Shown: positions 15,902 to 25,385 of the stretch, one piece after another
Numbering within the stretch: position 1 is the stretch's first letter
Layout of the letters: each line of letters begins with the position of its first letter
From: Sulfomarinibacter sp963741385
Lineage (GTDB): Bacteria > Acidobacteriota > Thermoanaerobaculia > Thermoanaerobaculales > Sulfomarinibacteraceae
NCBI GenBank assembly: GCA_963741385.1
Contig: CAVUHO010000006.1
Location: 496,001-560,000 of the forward strand
DNA length: 64,000 nt
Direction of reading: 5' to 3'
Translations under genes and position numbers: made by a program
Notes under the pieces: model-generated
The model's input: only the letters and a program-made list of their open reading frames with translations
What the model was told of the DNA's origin: nothing
The model's database searches: none

Positions 15902-17143
15902 ATGCCGATTATTTATCTCGACAACAACGCAACGACGGCTGTCGCACCGGAGGTGGTCGAGGCGATGATGCCCTACTTCACCGGCGAGTACTTCAACCCG
16001 AGCTCGATGTACGAGGCAGCGCGCGGACCGGCGGACGCCATCGCCCAGGCCCGGCGGACGATCGCCAAGCTGCTCGGCAACGCCCGCGCCACCGAGATTC
16101 TGTTCACCTCCTGCGCTTCGGAGAGCAACAACACCGCCCTCTTCGGCACCATCGCCGCCAACCCCGAGCGCCGCCACATCATCTCCACCGCTGTCGAGCA
16201 CCCGGCCGTCCACGAGGTCGGCAAGGACCTCGAACGACGCGGTTACGAGGTGGATTTCATTCCGGTCGACACCCAGGGGCGCATCGACAAGAGCGAGTTC
16301 GTCCGCGCGCTCCGCCCGGACACCCTGCTGGTCTCGGTCATGCACGCCAACAACGAGACCGGCGTCATCTTCCCGGTCGGGGAGCTGTCGCGCATCACCA
16401 AGGAGACCGACCCGTCAATCGTCTTCCACACCGACGCCACCCAGACCGTCGGCAAGCTCCCCATCGATCTCCGCGGGTCCTTCTCGAACGTCGACCTGCT
16501 CTCGTTCTCCGGCCACAAGCTGCACGCCCCGAAAGGCATCGGCGCCCTCTACATCCGCCGCGGCACGCCCTGCCGGCCCTTCCTGCTCGGCGGCCACCAG
16601 GAAGAAGGGCGGCGGGCGGGTACCGAGAATGTGGCCTTCATCGTCGGTCTCGCCCGCGCCCTCGAACTGGCGATGGAACGAATCGACGCCGACACTCCGC
16701 GAATCACCGCTCAACGCGACCGCCTGCAGAATGAGCTGGTGGCGCGAATCCCCTACCTCCAGGTCAACGGCGGCGAGGCGCCGCGGCTCGACAACACCCT
16801 CAACGTGGCCTGCCACTTCATCGAGGGCGAGGGCATCCTCTACCAGCTGTCGGAGCACGGCATCTGCGCCTCGTCGGGTTCGGCCTGCACCTCCGGCTCC
16901 CTCGAGCCGTCGCACGTCCTGCGCGCCATGAAGGTCCCCTTCACCGCCGTCCACGGCTCGGTCCGCTTCAGCCTCAGCCACTACACCACCGACGCCGAGA
17001 TCGACACCGTCATCGACGTCTTCCCCGAGATCGTCGCCAGCCTCCGCCGCCTCTCCCCCTACTGGGACGCAGCGGCCAACGCTCCCCGCCTCGAGGCCCT
17101 CGCGATGATGGAGCAGACCGAGATGCCGAAGTCGAGGATGTAG
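15902..17143 (+). CDS. nifS: Cysteine desulfurase (NifS)
   Basis: 413 residues from ATG 15902, giving the canonical N-terminus MPIIYLDNNATT; longer frames would translate the inverted repeat. It removes sulfur from cysteine for Fe-S assembly on the adjacent NifU. PLP lysine is Lys206 in SFSGHKLHAPKG; the persulfide cysteine is Cys329 in SSGSACTSGSLEPSHVL, the class I (NifS/IscS) loop. HANNETG and HTDATQTVGK are also present. An AGGGAGAT Shine-Dalgarno lies between the hairpin and the ATG. The extended C-terminus (ALAMMEQTEMPKSRM) is unremarkable. Confidence 0.96.
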   Translation: MPIIYLDNNATTAVAPEVVEAMMPYFTGEYFNPSSMYEAARGPADAIAQARRTIAKLLGNARATEILFTSCASESNNTALFGTIAANPERRHIISTAVEHPAVHEVGKDLERRGYEVDFIPVDTQGRIDKSEFVRALRPDTLLVSVMHANNETGVIFPVGELSRITKETDPSIVFHTDATQTVGKLPIDLRGSFSNVDLLSFSGHKLHAPKGIGALYIRRGTPCRPFLLGGHQEEGRRAGTENVAFIVGLARALELAMERIDADTPRITAQRDRLQNELVARIPYLQVNGGEAPRLDNTLNVACHFIEGEGILYQLSEHGICASSGSACTSGSLEPSHVLRAMKVPFTAVHGSVRFSLSHYTTDAEIDTVIDVFPEIVASLRRLSPYWDAAANAPRLEALAMMEQTEMPKSRM

Positions 17144-17396
17144 CCACCAACTGCGAACGCGCCAAATGGCGGTGGCGCACCCACAACCCGTCGCATTCAG
17201 AGGGCGTCTCTCGTCGCCGACGACTTGCCATCCCCCATCATCTGGCTGAACTTACGCCTGGAGATCACATCAATCTCATCCTTTTCGATGAGAAAGACCT
17301 CCCATTTGCAGGGTGGCGACTGAGCGGACTGTGCTACACATTCTCTTCAGTGGGCAACCCGACACGAGGTGAAGCCGCACGTAACTGGAGGGCACG

Positions 17397-20144
17397 ATGA
17401 TCGAGCCTTGCAAACTCCGTGTGCCGTCGGTCTTGTGTACGACTGTTCGGTCCGTCCACTCCTCGTCGAACATCTTCGTTGCCGCGTTTCTGTTTCTGAT
17501 CACGTCGATTTCTCTTGCAGCGGCTGGCGAAGAGGCCGCTCATCTGGTGAAAGACATCGCACCGGGGGTGAGAGCAGATTTCGGGCTCGCGCCGAGGGAC
17601 ATTATGTTCGTGGGCGACACCGTCTATTTCTGGGCGCATCTCCCCGACACTGGAATCGAGCTGTGGCGGTCGGACGGAACCGGGCAGGGAACAAAGCTCG
17701 CGCGCGATATATACCCCGGCTGGTCGGGTTCGGGCCAATATCCTCTCACCGCCGCCGACACGGCAGTGTTCTTTGCTGCCGACGACGGCACCAGCGGTGT
17801 GGAACTCTGGGCGAGCAACGATCAGGACACGTGGTTGGTCAAAGACATTCGGCCGGGCCCCTTCGGTTCGGCGCCAAGAGACTTTGCGGCCCTTGACGAC
17901 AGGGTGCTCTTTTTCGCAAACGATGGCATCCTCGGCTGGGAGTTGTGGGTATCGGACGGAACAGATGCCGGGACATTCGTGGTCGCAGGTGTCTCTCCCG
18001 CCAACCCCGGTTTACCTCATCTAATCGTCACCATGAACGGCGTCGCCTATTTCTCGGCTGTTGACGACTCTTCCGACGACGAACTGTGGCGCTCCGACGG
18101 CACGCAGTTCGGGACCCAGCGGGTGAAGGACATCGCTCCCGGTGCGGGAAGCTCGTCCCCGGTTCTCGGCGCGGTCGTCGACGGCACGCTCTATTTTTCT
18201 GCCGACGACGGCGCCTCCGGTCGCGAGCTGTGGCGCACTGACGGCACCGAGAGCGGCACCCTCATGGTCAGTGACATTCGACCGGGAAGCCAGGGTACCT
18301 ATTTCTCTTCGTTCACCGCCGCTGCAGACTCCCTCTACTTCGTCGCCGCGGACGAGGGGTCTTTCAGCGAACTGTGGCGCTCGGACGGAACCGCGGTCGG
18401 AACGTCCCTTGTCGCCGATCTCGAGGACGGGCCCAGGGGCCTATTCCCAAGTTTGACCGCGCGCGACAACGAGGTGTTTTTTGTTTATGACACTTATGCG
18501 GCCGGTGATGAGTTGTGGATTTCCGACGGGACCGCGGAGGGCACCCACAGGGTCGAGGATATCAATCCCGGAGAAGAGGGATCGTCCCCGCACTCCCTGG
18601 AAGTCATGGACGGCGTGTTGTACTTCAGCGCAGACGACGGCGTTGCCGGTCAGGAGTTGTGGCGGTCGGACGGCACGGCGATGGGAACGTGGCGGGTCGC
18701 CGATCTCGTCGAGGGCGATGGCTCCTCCGGTCCAGCCGAACTCGCCGCCGCGGAGGGCACTCTCTATTTTCTGGCGTACACGCCCGACGCGGGATCGGAG
18801 CTGTGGCGCTCGGACGGAACCGATGCCGGCACGGTTCCGGTCACCGATGTCGCGGTACCGAAAATTTCCTCTGTCTCCTCCTGCATTGGCGGACGCGGAA
18901 GGGTGTACTGTGGCGCGAATGATGGGACCACTGGCCGCGAGCTGTGGTTTTCGGACGGCACCGAGGACGGTACTTCCCTGGTCCGGGACATCGCACCAGG
19001 CTCTGCCAGCTCTGATCCCTGGCCGATCGTGATTGTTGGGGGATCGCTCCTGTTCGCCGTGAACGATGGCGCCGGCTACGTCCTGTGGGTATCCGACGGA
19101 ACCGAGGCCGGCACCGCTGCTCTCGAGAACGTGGATGTTCACAGCGAAAACTCTGTGGTCTTGGGCGGTGCCGCCTTTTTTGGAGGTACGCGCGACGGAG
19201 AGCCCGGATTGTGGCGGTCCGACGGGACCGCGGCCGGGACCTATCCGGTCGCGAACCTTCAAGTGAAGTCTCTTGTTGATCTGAACGGCATGTTGTTTCT
19301 GGCTGCTGACGACGGCGCGACGGGCTACGAACTCTGGCGTTCAGACGGAACCCCCCGCGGCACGGCCCTCGTCGCCGATATCGCGCCGGGTTCGGAAGGG
19401 TCGCTTCCGAGTTTCCTGACGCAGGTTGGAGAGCGCCTGTTCTTCTGCGCCGATGACGGAGTGCACGGTAGGGAGCTGTGGATCTTCGATCCTGCACAAG
19501 ATGATGTTCGCCTCGTGACAGACATCAACCCCGGGGCTTCGTCATCGCTGTCGTGGTTTTCGAGTATCGGAGGTAACTCGTGGTCACCTCTCGTCAATGC
19601 CCTGGGAGACATGCTCATCTTCTCGGCTGATGACGGAACACATGGCGAGGAGGTGTGGCGCTCTGACGGCACGTCCGCCGGCACCGAGCTTGTCAGAGAC
19701 ATCTATCCCGGCTTCGAGTCAATTCAGCCCGGGTGGGGGGCCACGCTGCGGGGAGCGGTGTACTTCTGGCACACGGACGGCGTACACGGTATCAAACTCT
19801 GGCGAACCGACGGCACCAAAGACGGTACAGCGATTGCGGTGGACCTTTTCCCAGGCCCATACAACAACCGCCCGACCACCGTGGCGGTCGCCGCTGGTCT
19901 CCTGTACTTCGACGCCACCGACCCGGACGATGGTCGCGAGTTGTTTCGGTCGGATGGAACACCTGAAGGCACCTTTGTTTTCGATATTGTGGCCGGACAC
20001 GATTCGTCAAGCCCATGGTGGCTCACGCCCGCGGGTGGAAAGCTGTTTTTCAGCGCGGAGGATCTCGTCCATGGGCGAGAACTCTGGGTCGTCGACATCG
20101 AACGGTCGGTTCTGCGGCCGCGCGGCCGATTGGAGCCGGAATAG
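17397..20144 (+). CDS. Large secreted ELWxSDGTxxGT repeat protein
   Basis: 915 residues with an N-terminal export signal (IFVAAFLFLITSISLAAAGE). The rest is about 18 tandem units of ~48 residues, each centred on ELWRSDGTxxGT followed by V(K/R)DIxPGxxSS and YFxADDGxxGxEL. Two or three units are degenerate (ELWASNDQDT, ELWIFDPAQDD, ELWVVDIERSV). These ELWxxDGT repeats are known as a repeat family and are thought to form beta-propeller-like surface structures; no binding partner is known. There is no C-terminal sorting domain or membrane segment, so secretion or periplasmic location is likely. Repeat units are diverged enough to argue against recent expansion. Confidence 0.88.
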   Translation: MIEPCKLRVPSVLCTTVRSVHSSSNIFVAAFLFLITSISLAAAGEEAAHLVKDIAPGVRADFGLAPRDIMFVGDTVYFWAHLPDTGIELWRSDGTGQGTKLARDIYPGWSGSGQYPLTAADTAVFFAADDGTSGVELWASNDQDTWLVKDIRPGPFGSAPRDFAALDDRVLFFANDGILGWELWVSDGTDAGTFVVAGVSPANPGLPHLIVTMNGVAYFSAVDDSSDDELWRSDGTQFGTQRVKDIAPGAGSSSPVLGAVVDGTLYFSADDGASGRELWRTDGTESGTLMVSDIRPGSQGTYFSSFTAAADSLYFVAADEGSFSELWRSDGTAVGTSLVADLEDGPRGLFPSLTARDNEVFFVYDTYAAGDELWISDGTAEGTHRVEDINPGEEGSSPHSLEVMDGVLYFSADDGVAGQELWRSDGTAMGTWRVADLVEGDGSSGPAELAAAEGTLYFLAYTPDAGSELWRSDGTDAGTVPVTDVAVPKISSVSSCIGGRGRVYCGANDGTTGRELWFSDGTEDGTSLVRDIAPGSASSDPWPIVIVGGSLLFAVNDGAGYVLWVSDGTEAGTAALENVDVHSENSVVLGGAAFFGGTRDGEPGLWRSDGTAAGTYPVANLQVKSLVDLNGMLFLAADDGATGYELWRSDGTPRGTALVADIAPGSEGSLPSFLTQVGERLFFCADDGVHGRELWIFDPAQDDVRLVTDINPGASSSLSWFSSIGGNSWSPLVNALGDMLIFSADDGTHGEEVWRSDGTSAGTELVRDIYPGFESIQPGWGATLRGAVYFWHTDGVHGIKLWRTDGTKDGTAIAVDLFPGPYNNRPTTVAVAAGLLYFDATDPDDGRELFRSDGTPEGTFVFDIVAGHDSSSPWWLTPAGGKLFFSAEDLVHGRELWVVDIERSVLRPRGRLEPE

Positions 20145-20215
20145 TCGGCGGCAGTTCCAATTCCACGGATCGGACCCCCTGCGTACGATCCGCAGAATCG
20201 GATAGAGTGTCGCGC

Positions 20216-22016
20216 ATGAAGAAGACTTTCGCCCTCGGCGCTCTCCTTTGATATCGACCGTCGCGTTCGCCGACGACCCGTCCCCGAAGACTGGCTGACG
20301 GTTGCCGAAAAGACCGACTTCCGGGCGACCTCGACGTTGGCCGAAACGGAGGCGTTTCTGGCCAGGGTCCAGAAGGCGGCGCCCGGGACCATCCGCGTGT
20401 CGAGCTTCGGCAAGTCAGGGCGCGGCTTTGATCTCCCGCTGGTGATCGTTTCTTCGGATGGTGCTTTCAGTCCAGAGGAGATGAAGGCCACCGGCAAGCC
20501 GATCCTGCTCATCCAGAGCTGCATCCACGCCGGCGAGGTGGACGGCAAAGTGGCGACGCTGATGATCCTGCGCGACATCGCGCTGGGACGCCGGCCCGAT
20601 CTCGCCGAGGCGGCGATCACCGTCTTCGCACCAATCTACAACGCCGACGGCCACGAAAACGTATCCCCCTACAACCGCGCCAACCAGAACGGACCGGTCG
20701 ACGGTATGGGCTACCGCGCCACCGCTGACGGCACGAACCTCAACCGTGATTTCCTGCGCCTCGCCAGCCCCGAGGCTCAGGCCATGGCGAGGCTGGTCGC
20801 CGACGTGAATCCCGACCTGCATGTGGACAACCACGTCACCAACGGTTCCGACCACGCCTGGGTCCTGACCTGGCTGGTGGCCGAGGCCCCCCAACTCGAC
20901 CCCGGGGTCTCGGCCTGGGTCAGCGAGCACCTGCCGAAGGTTCTTGCCGAGACTGCGGCCGCCGGCCACCCCAACGGCCCCTACGTGGAGCTGGTCTCGG
21001 GGTCCGACCCCGCCGCTGGGATGATCTGGGACGTTTCTCAACCGCGCTACTCCTCCGGGTATTTCCCGCTGCGCAACCGGCCGTCAATCCTGATCGAGAT
21101 GCACGCCCCGAAGCCCTTCCGCGACCGGGTGTTGGCCAACAAGGTCTTTATCGAGGAGCTGATCCTCGAGGTCGGTCGTTCGGGAAAAGAGTTGAAGCGG
21201 GCGGTTGACGCCGCGGACGCGCGAACCGCCGCCCTCGGCCTCGCCGACGCGGAGCCGTCGCAGGTGGTGGTGCGGTGGGGCGTCGCCGAGGAGGGTGAAA
21301 CCATCACCTGGCCCGCATTCGAATGGACGACCGGGGAATCGGTCGTGACCGGTGGCACGCTGGTCGAGTACCACCCGCCGACGATGCGCGAGGTCGAGCT
21401 CGTATGGCGCCACCTCCCGGTCCCGGAGCTGACGCTGCCGCGCCCTCGGGGATACCTCGTGCTCCCGGGGTGGCCGCAGATCCAGGACGTGGTGGCCGGT
21501 CACGGACTCCGGGTCTTCGAGGTCACGAGTGACACCGAGCTCGAGGTCGAGACCATCCGCCTCGCCGAACCGGAGTTCGCGTCGTCGTCCTTCCAGGGCG
21601 TGGTGATGGTCGAATATTTCGACGTCAGCCGCCAGACCGAGACCCGCAAGATCCCGGCCGGCAGCCTGTGGATTCCGGCCGACCAACCGAACTTCGAGAT
21701 CGCGGTCCAGCTGTTCGAACCCGAGGCGCCCGATTCGCTGGTGCGGTGGGGGGCGGTGTCGTCGGTCTTCGAGCGCAAGATCTACATCGGCGCCGAGGTT
21801 CTGGAAAACCTCGCACTCGTGATGCTGGAAGACCCGGTAATCAAGAAGGAATGGGAAACCGCCCTCGAGAACCCGGAGTTTGCCAAGGACAGCCGCGCGC
21901 GCTACCTCTGGTGGTACCGCCGGACACCCTACTGGGACGAGACGGTGGGGCTGCTGCCGGTCATGAGGGTGATGAAGCCGTCGCAGCTCGCGCTCGAACC
22001 ATGGCCCGGTCCCTGA
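20216..22016 (+). CDS. M14-family zinc carboxypeptidase, signal-peptide region broken
   Basis: From about 20280 the frame encodes a metallocarboxypeptidase of about 578 residues. It has GKSGRGFDLPLVIVSS, the zinc site HAGEVDGK (HxxE) with the third ligand in HVDNHVTNG, FAPIYNADGHENVSPYNRANQ and GTNLNRDF. There is no in-frame ATG. An ATG at 20216 starts MKKTFALGALL and hits a stop; another frame continues ISTVAFADDPSP; the main frame resumes at PEDWLTVAEK. Restoring one base at each of two points gives a clean signal peptide ending VAFA-DD, so two single-base losses within about 40 bp are inferred. TAGAGT 7 nt before the ATG suggests a leaderless start. If the losses are real the product would not be exported normally. 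Confidence 0.8.
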
Positions 22017-22756
22017 AACCCGCTGCACCAGACACGGCCCGCTGGGCCCCGCTCGGTCGCGCTCTGGTCGATTACCACCGCGGCGTCAGGCGCAGCCACT
22101 TCATCGTTCACTCCGACCTGTGGGACGATGAACCGACAGCGGTGGAGGAGTTCTACCGCCCCGACCATCTCCCGATTCCAGAGCTCGAACTCCGCGCCCT
22201 GACGCTGTGCCGGGGTCGGGTGCTCGACCTCGGGGCGGGCGCCGGTAGGCACACGCTCGACCTGCAGGAGCGAGGCCTCGATGTGACCGCCATCGATGTC
22301 TGTCCCGACGCCGTGGCGGTGATGCGGGAACGCGGTGTTCGCGATGCCCGCTGCGGTGACCTCGACAGCGTCAAGGGTGAGCGTTTTGACACCATCCTGC
22401 TGCTCATGCACGGGATCGGTCTGGTGGGGACGCTGGCCGGACTCGCGACCTTTCTCGAACGGATCAAAGAGACGATCGCCGACGAAGGACAGATCGTCTG
22501 TGACTCCGCGGACCTCACGATGATCGTGCCGTCGTTGTTCGACTCCGACGACTCTCCCGACCACAAACCCGCGCCCTATCCGGGAGAGGTCGAGTTTCGC
22601 CTGACCTACGGCAAGCTCGAGGGGCAGCCCTACCCGTGGTTGTTTGTCGATCCCCGGACCCTGGAACGGTTTGCGAAATCCTCGGGCTTTGAATTTGCCA
22701 TCGGTGCGCGGGGCAGGGAGGGAGCATTTGTGGCGATCCTGAGCCGCGGAAAATGA
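22001..22756 (+). CDS. Class I SAM-dependent methyltransferase
   Basis: 251 residues from ATG 22001, overlapping the peptidase gene by 16 bp. Motif I is RVLDLGAGAGRHTLDLQERG; motif II/acidic loop is VTAIDVCPDAVAVM; the post-motif is RFDTILLLMHGIGLVG. The N-terminus contains a segment (WDDEPTAVEEFYRP) seen in small uncharacterised methyltransferases. The acceptor is unknown. The overlap with the secreted peptidase gene implies co-transcription but gives no clear functional link. Confidence 0.8.
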   Translation: MARSLKPAAPDTARWAPLGRALVDYHRGVRRSHFIVHSDLWDDEPTAVEEFYRPDHLPIPELELRALTLCRGRVLDLGAGAGRHTLDLQERGLDVTAIDVCPDAVAVMRERGVRDARCGDLDSVKGERFDTILLLMHGIGLVGTLAGLATFLERIKETIADEGQIVCDSADLTMIVPSLFDSDDSPDHKPAPYPGEVEFRLTYGKLEGQPYPWLFVDPRTLERFAKSSGFEFAIGARGREGAFVAILSRGK

Positions 22757-22815
22757 TATTCTGAGGGCGCGTTCGCACTCCCATAGCCACCGCGGATGAC
22801 ACTGAAAGGCCTGAA

Positions 22816-23832
22816 ATGAAACGAAATCAACGATTCGCTTTGGTGATGTTCCTCGCGTCGGCCGTCGGCGTTCACGCTCAGGAACCCCCGGCCCCAGCCG
22901 CCGACATCAACCCACCCGTCCTTCGGGTCAACGACGACACGGTGTACGCCGCCGAGGTCAGCATGGTGATGGCGAACATCACCGGCCAGCTTGCCGCTCA
23001 GGGCCGGGAAGTTCCGGAGCAACAACAACTGGTACAAATGGCGACGCAACGGGTGGTGGAGCAGAAGCTCCTGGCCCAGGAAGCCCGCCGCCATGGTTAC
23101 AAACCCAACGATCTCCGCGTTGCGGAAATGGCTCAAACGGTCGAGAAACAGGCCGGCGGCCGGGAGACCCTCGATCAATCGCTGGCGGCGAGGGGAATGT
23201 CCTACGATCAACTTTTGGTCACCATCAAGGAGATGGACCTGGTCAGGACGCTGATCGAAAAACAGGTCTCGCCGACACTCACGGTCACCGATGAAGAAAT
23301 CGCCGCCTTCTACACCGAAAACCCCGGAATGTTCACGACGCCTGCGCAGGTCCACGCCCGGCACATCATCTTTGCCGCCGGCGAGAACGCCGATGCTGAC
23401 ACCATCATCAACGCCAGGGCCGGCGCCGATGAAGCGCTGAAACGTGCGCTCGCCGGCGAGGACTTCGCCGAGCTCGCCCGCGAGCTCTCGCAGGGCCCGA
23501 GCGCGCCCGAGGGCGGCGACCTCGGGTTCTTCACGTACGACCAGATGGTGCCGCCATTTGCGGAGGCGGCCTTTGCCCTCGAACCGGGCGAGATCTCGCC
23601 GGTGGTTCGCACCAACTTCGGGTTTCACGTCATCAAGGTCGAGGAGAAGAAACCGGCGGTCACGCTCTCGCTCGAAGAAAGCAGCGATCGGATTCGATTG
23701 TTGCTGACCCAGAGAAAGACCGGGGAACAGGTGCAGGACATGATCAGGGCGCTCGCCGACACAGCCACAATCGTGCCGCTGGTCGCGCCGAACGCATCCG
23801 ATCCTCCAAAGGCTCAGCCGGCAACCGAGTAA
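22816..23832 (+). CDS. Periplasmic parvulin-type peptidyl-prolyl isomerase (SurA/PrsA-like)
   Basis: 338 residues with a signal sequence (FALVMFLASAVGVHA). An N-terminal SurA-N-like chaperone domain (helical, ~130 residues) is followed by one rotamase domain with VHARHIIFAAGENAD, EDFAELARELSQGPSAPEGG, DLGFFTYDQMVPPF and TNFGFHVIKVEEKK. A short helical C-terminus completes the chaperone fold. Likely assists folding of exported and outer-membrane proteins. A TGATATTCT sequence just after the previous gene may hold its -10. Downstream is a repeat-rich spacer. Confidence 0.9.
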   Translation: MKRNQRFALVMFLASAVGVHAQEPPAPAADINPPVLRVNDDTVYAAEVSMVMANITGQLAAQGREVPEQQQLVQMATQRVVEQKLLAQEARRHGYKPNDLRVAEMAQTVEKQAGGRETLDQSLAARGMSYDQLLVTIKEMDLVRTLIEKQVSPTLTVTDEEIAAFYTENPGMFTTPAQVHARHIIFAAGENADADTIINARAGADEALKRALAGEDFAELARELSQGPSAPEGGDLGFFTYDQMVPPFAEAAFALEPGEISPVVRTNFGFHVIKVEEKKPAVTLSLEESSDRIRLLLTQRKTGEQVQDMIRALADTATIVPLVAPNASDPPKAQPATE

Positions 23833-23850
23833 CCGGCCCCCACCCGCCCG

Positions 23851-23916
23851 GCAGCCGGGACGGCTGCCCCACAAAACCCGATCCCGGAATGGTTGTGGGG
23901 CAGCCGTCCCGGCTGC
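23851..23916. repeat. 24-bp inverted repeat of the TGCCCCACAA family
   Basis: Arms 23851-23874 and 23893-23916 are perfect complements (outer GCAGCCGGGACGG, inner TGCCCCACAA) with an 18-nt loop. A partly matching copy is at 11710-11759. Placed 18 bp after the isomerase stop it may also end transcription, although there is no T tract. Confidence 0.85.
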
Positions 23917-23927
23917 CAGGTGGGCGG

Positions 23928-24082
23928 ACTTTCCGCGCGCGCTTCCCGAGAGGATGCCAGGCACGCCACAATGATGTTGAGGACAAAATCATTGTGGGAG
24001 CCAGGCACCTCCGCCGCACGCTGACTTTCCGCGTGCGCTTCCCGAGAGGAGCCAGGCTGAAGCCAGGCACCTCCGCCGCACG
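23928..24082. repeat. Cassette-like repeat, locus B: constant flanks with variable insert
   Basis: Two units with the same flanks as locus A (11289-11500). Left flank: CTTCCCGAGAGGA followed by TGCCAGGC or GCCAGGC. Right flank: GCCAGGCACCTCCGCC then GCACGCTGACTTTCCGCG. Unit 1 encloses a perfect 10-bp inverted repeat (23966-23975 with 23988-23997); unit 2 encloses only TGAA. The remaining bases to the heptamer array at 24137 are non-coding GGTGGG-rich spacer. Confidence 0.8.
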
Positions 24083-24136
24083 TGGTCCCACCCACCCTGA
24101 GCACTCGAGTGCTGATTGTCGGTGGGGGGTCGGGCG

Positions 24137-24171
24137 GGAATTCCTAATTCCGAATTCCGAATTCCTAATTC
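24137..24171. repeat. Heptamer tandem repeat (GAATTCC)n
   Basis: Five units alternating GAATTCC and TAATTCC/TAATTCG. On the minus strand the array supplies the final Asn codon and the TAG stop of the hydrolase-OsmC gene. The same unit appears at 25580-25603, just past the next gene's stop. Confidence 0.88.
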
Positions 24172-25385
24172 GATTTGAGCGTGGTCGTGACCTCGGCCGG
24201 CTTCTCGAGGGTGCGGTGGACCGGGCAGCGATCGGCGATCTGCAGCAACCTCTGTCGTTGTTCCTCGTCGAGCGCCCCCTCGAGCGTGATCTCGCGGGTG
24301 AAGCGGTCGATCCTCGCGCCCGGCCCTTCGGCCCCGGCGCAGTCGTCGCAGTGGACCTTTTCGTGGTGCAGCCTCACCTCGACGGCGTCGAGCGGCCAGC
24401 CCTTGCGATCGGCGTACATCCGCAGGGTGATGGAGGTGCAGGCGCCGAGGGCCGAGGTCAAGAGCTCGTAGGGCGTCGGCCCGGCGTTGGTGCCGCCGAC
24501 ACGGAGGGGTTCGTCCGCGATCAGCGGGTGGCCGTTGGCCAGGATCTCGGTCCGGTAGCCCTGTTCGGTCCTGACAACCACCCGGTTGTCTCCCGCAATG
24601 GTCGTCCTGCGTTCCTCCTGCGGCGCCCCGAGGAAACGTCGCGCCCACGCTGCGATCATCGACCCCACATACCGGGCATCATCGGCACCGCTCAAGAGGT
24701 GGTCGGCCCGATCCAGCGAGATGAAGCTCTTCGGCTGTTGGGCCGCCCGGAAGATCTCCGTCGCATGATCGATGCCGACCGTGGTGTCCAACGGCGAATG
24801 AAAGACCATCAGAGCCCGTCCGAGGTTGGCGATCGCATCGCGCATGTTCAACGCCGACAGATCGTCGAGGAACTCCTTTCGGATCCTAAAAGGCCGGCCC
24901 GCGATCTCGACCTCGGCCTCGCCGACACGATCGATTTCGGCGTTCGATGAGCGGATCATCCCCGCCAGTTGGTCCGTTGACGACGGCGCCGCGATCGTCG
25001 CCACTGCCGCCGCCGACGGAATCCGCGCCGCCGCCTGCAGCACCGCCGCACCGCCCAGAGAATGGCCAATCAGGATCTTCGGCGCTTCGAGTTCGCGCTC
25101 CATGAAGTCGGCCGCCGCCAGGAGATCTGTAACGTTGGACGAGAACGTGGTGTCGGAGAAATCGCCTTCGCTGTCGCCGAGCCCGGTGAAGTCAAAGCGC
25201 AGGACCGCCACCCCCTCGGCAGCCAGCGCCCGCGAGACCCGTGCCACCCCCTTGTAGTCCTTCGAACAGGTGAAACAGTGGGCAAAGAGCGCGTAGGCGA
25301 TAGGGTCGTCGTCTACCGGCAGATCGAGCAGAGCCGCCAGCCTGTGCCCCGACGGGTTTTCAAATGTAATTCTCCTGGTGCGCAT
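24165..25385 (-). CDS. Alpha/beta hydrolase fused to an OsmC-family domain
   Basis: 406 residues from the ATG at 25385; the frame is open further upstream only through repeat DNA. Residues ~1-260 are an alpha/beta hydrolase: FTGLGDSEGDFSDTTFSSNV, nucleophile elbow ILIGHSLGGAAV (Ser), the acid in FHSPLDTTVG and the His in LDRADHLLSG. Residues ~265-406 are an OsmC/Ohr-like domain with RVGGTNAGPTPYELLTSALG, ACTSITLRMYADRKGW and a cysteine in RCPVHRTLEKP. This bifunctional fusion is a recognised family; a role in peroxide or thiol-ester chemistry is inferred, not proven. The last codons lie in a heptamer repeat. Confidence 0.88.
   Translation of the reverse strand: MRTRRITFENPSGHRLAALLDLPVDDDPIAYALFAHCFTCSKDYKGVARVSRALAAEGVAVLRFDFTGLGDSEGDFSDTTFSSNVTDLLAAADFMERELEAPKILIGHSLGGAAVLQAAARIPSAAAVATIAAPSSTDQLAGMIRSSNAEIDRVGEAEVEIAGRPFRIRKEFLDDLSALNMRDAIANLGRALMVFHSPLDTTVGIDHATEIFRAAQQPKSFISLDRADHLLSGADDARYVGSMIAAWARRFLGAPQEERRTTIAGDNRVVVRTEQGYRTEILANGHPLIADEPLRVGGTNAGPTPYELLTSALGACTSITLRMYADRKGWPLDAVEVRLHHEKVHCDDCAGAEGPGARIDRFTREITLEGALDEEQRQRLLQIADRCPVHRTLEKPAEVTTTLKSN

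Noticed and set aside
14834..17143. nifU-nifS as part of a nitrogen-fixation cluster
   Set aside because: No nifHDK or accessory genes are nearby; full-length NifU with NifS serves general Fe-S assembly in many non-fixing bacteria.
17397..20144. ELWxSDGT repeats as a recent tandem duplication or giant adhesin operon
   Set aside because: Units are well diverged and the gene stands alone with no secretion or sorting genes nearby.
23851..23916. 24-bp hairpin as a Rho-independent terminator of the isomerase gene
   Set aside because: No T tract on either side, and a partial copy exists at 11710-11759, so it is classed as a dispersed repeat.
11289..24082. Repeat loci considered as a CRISPR array
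   Set aside because: Only two units per locus, inserts of 4-70 bp that are themselves palindromic, and no cas genes.
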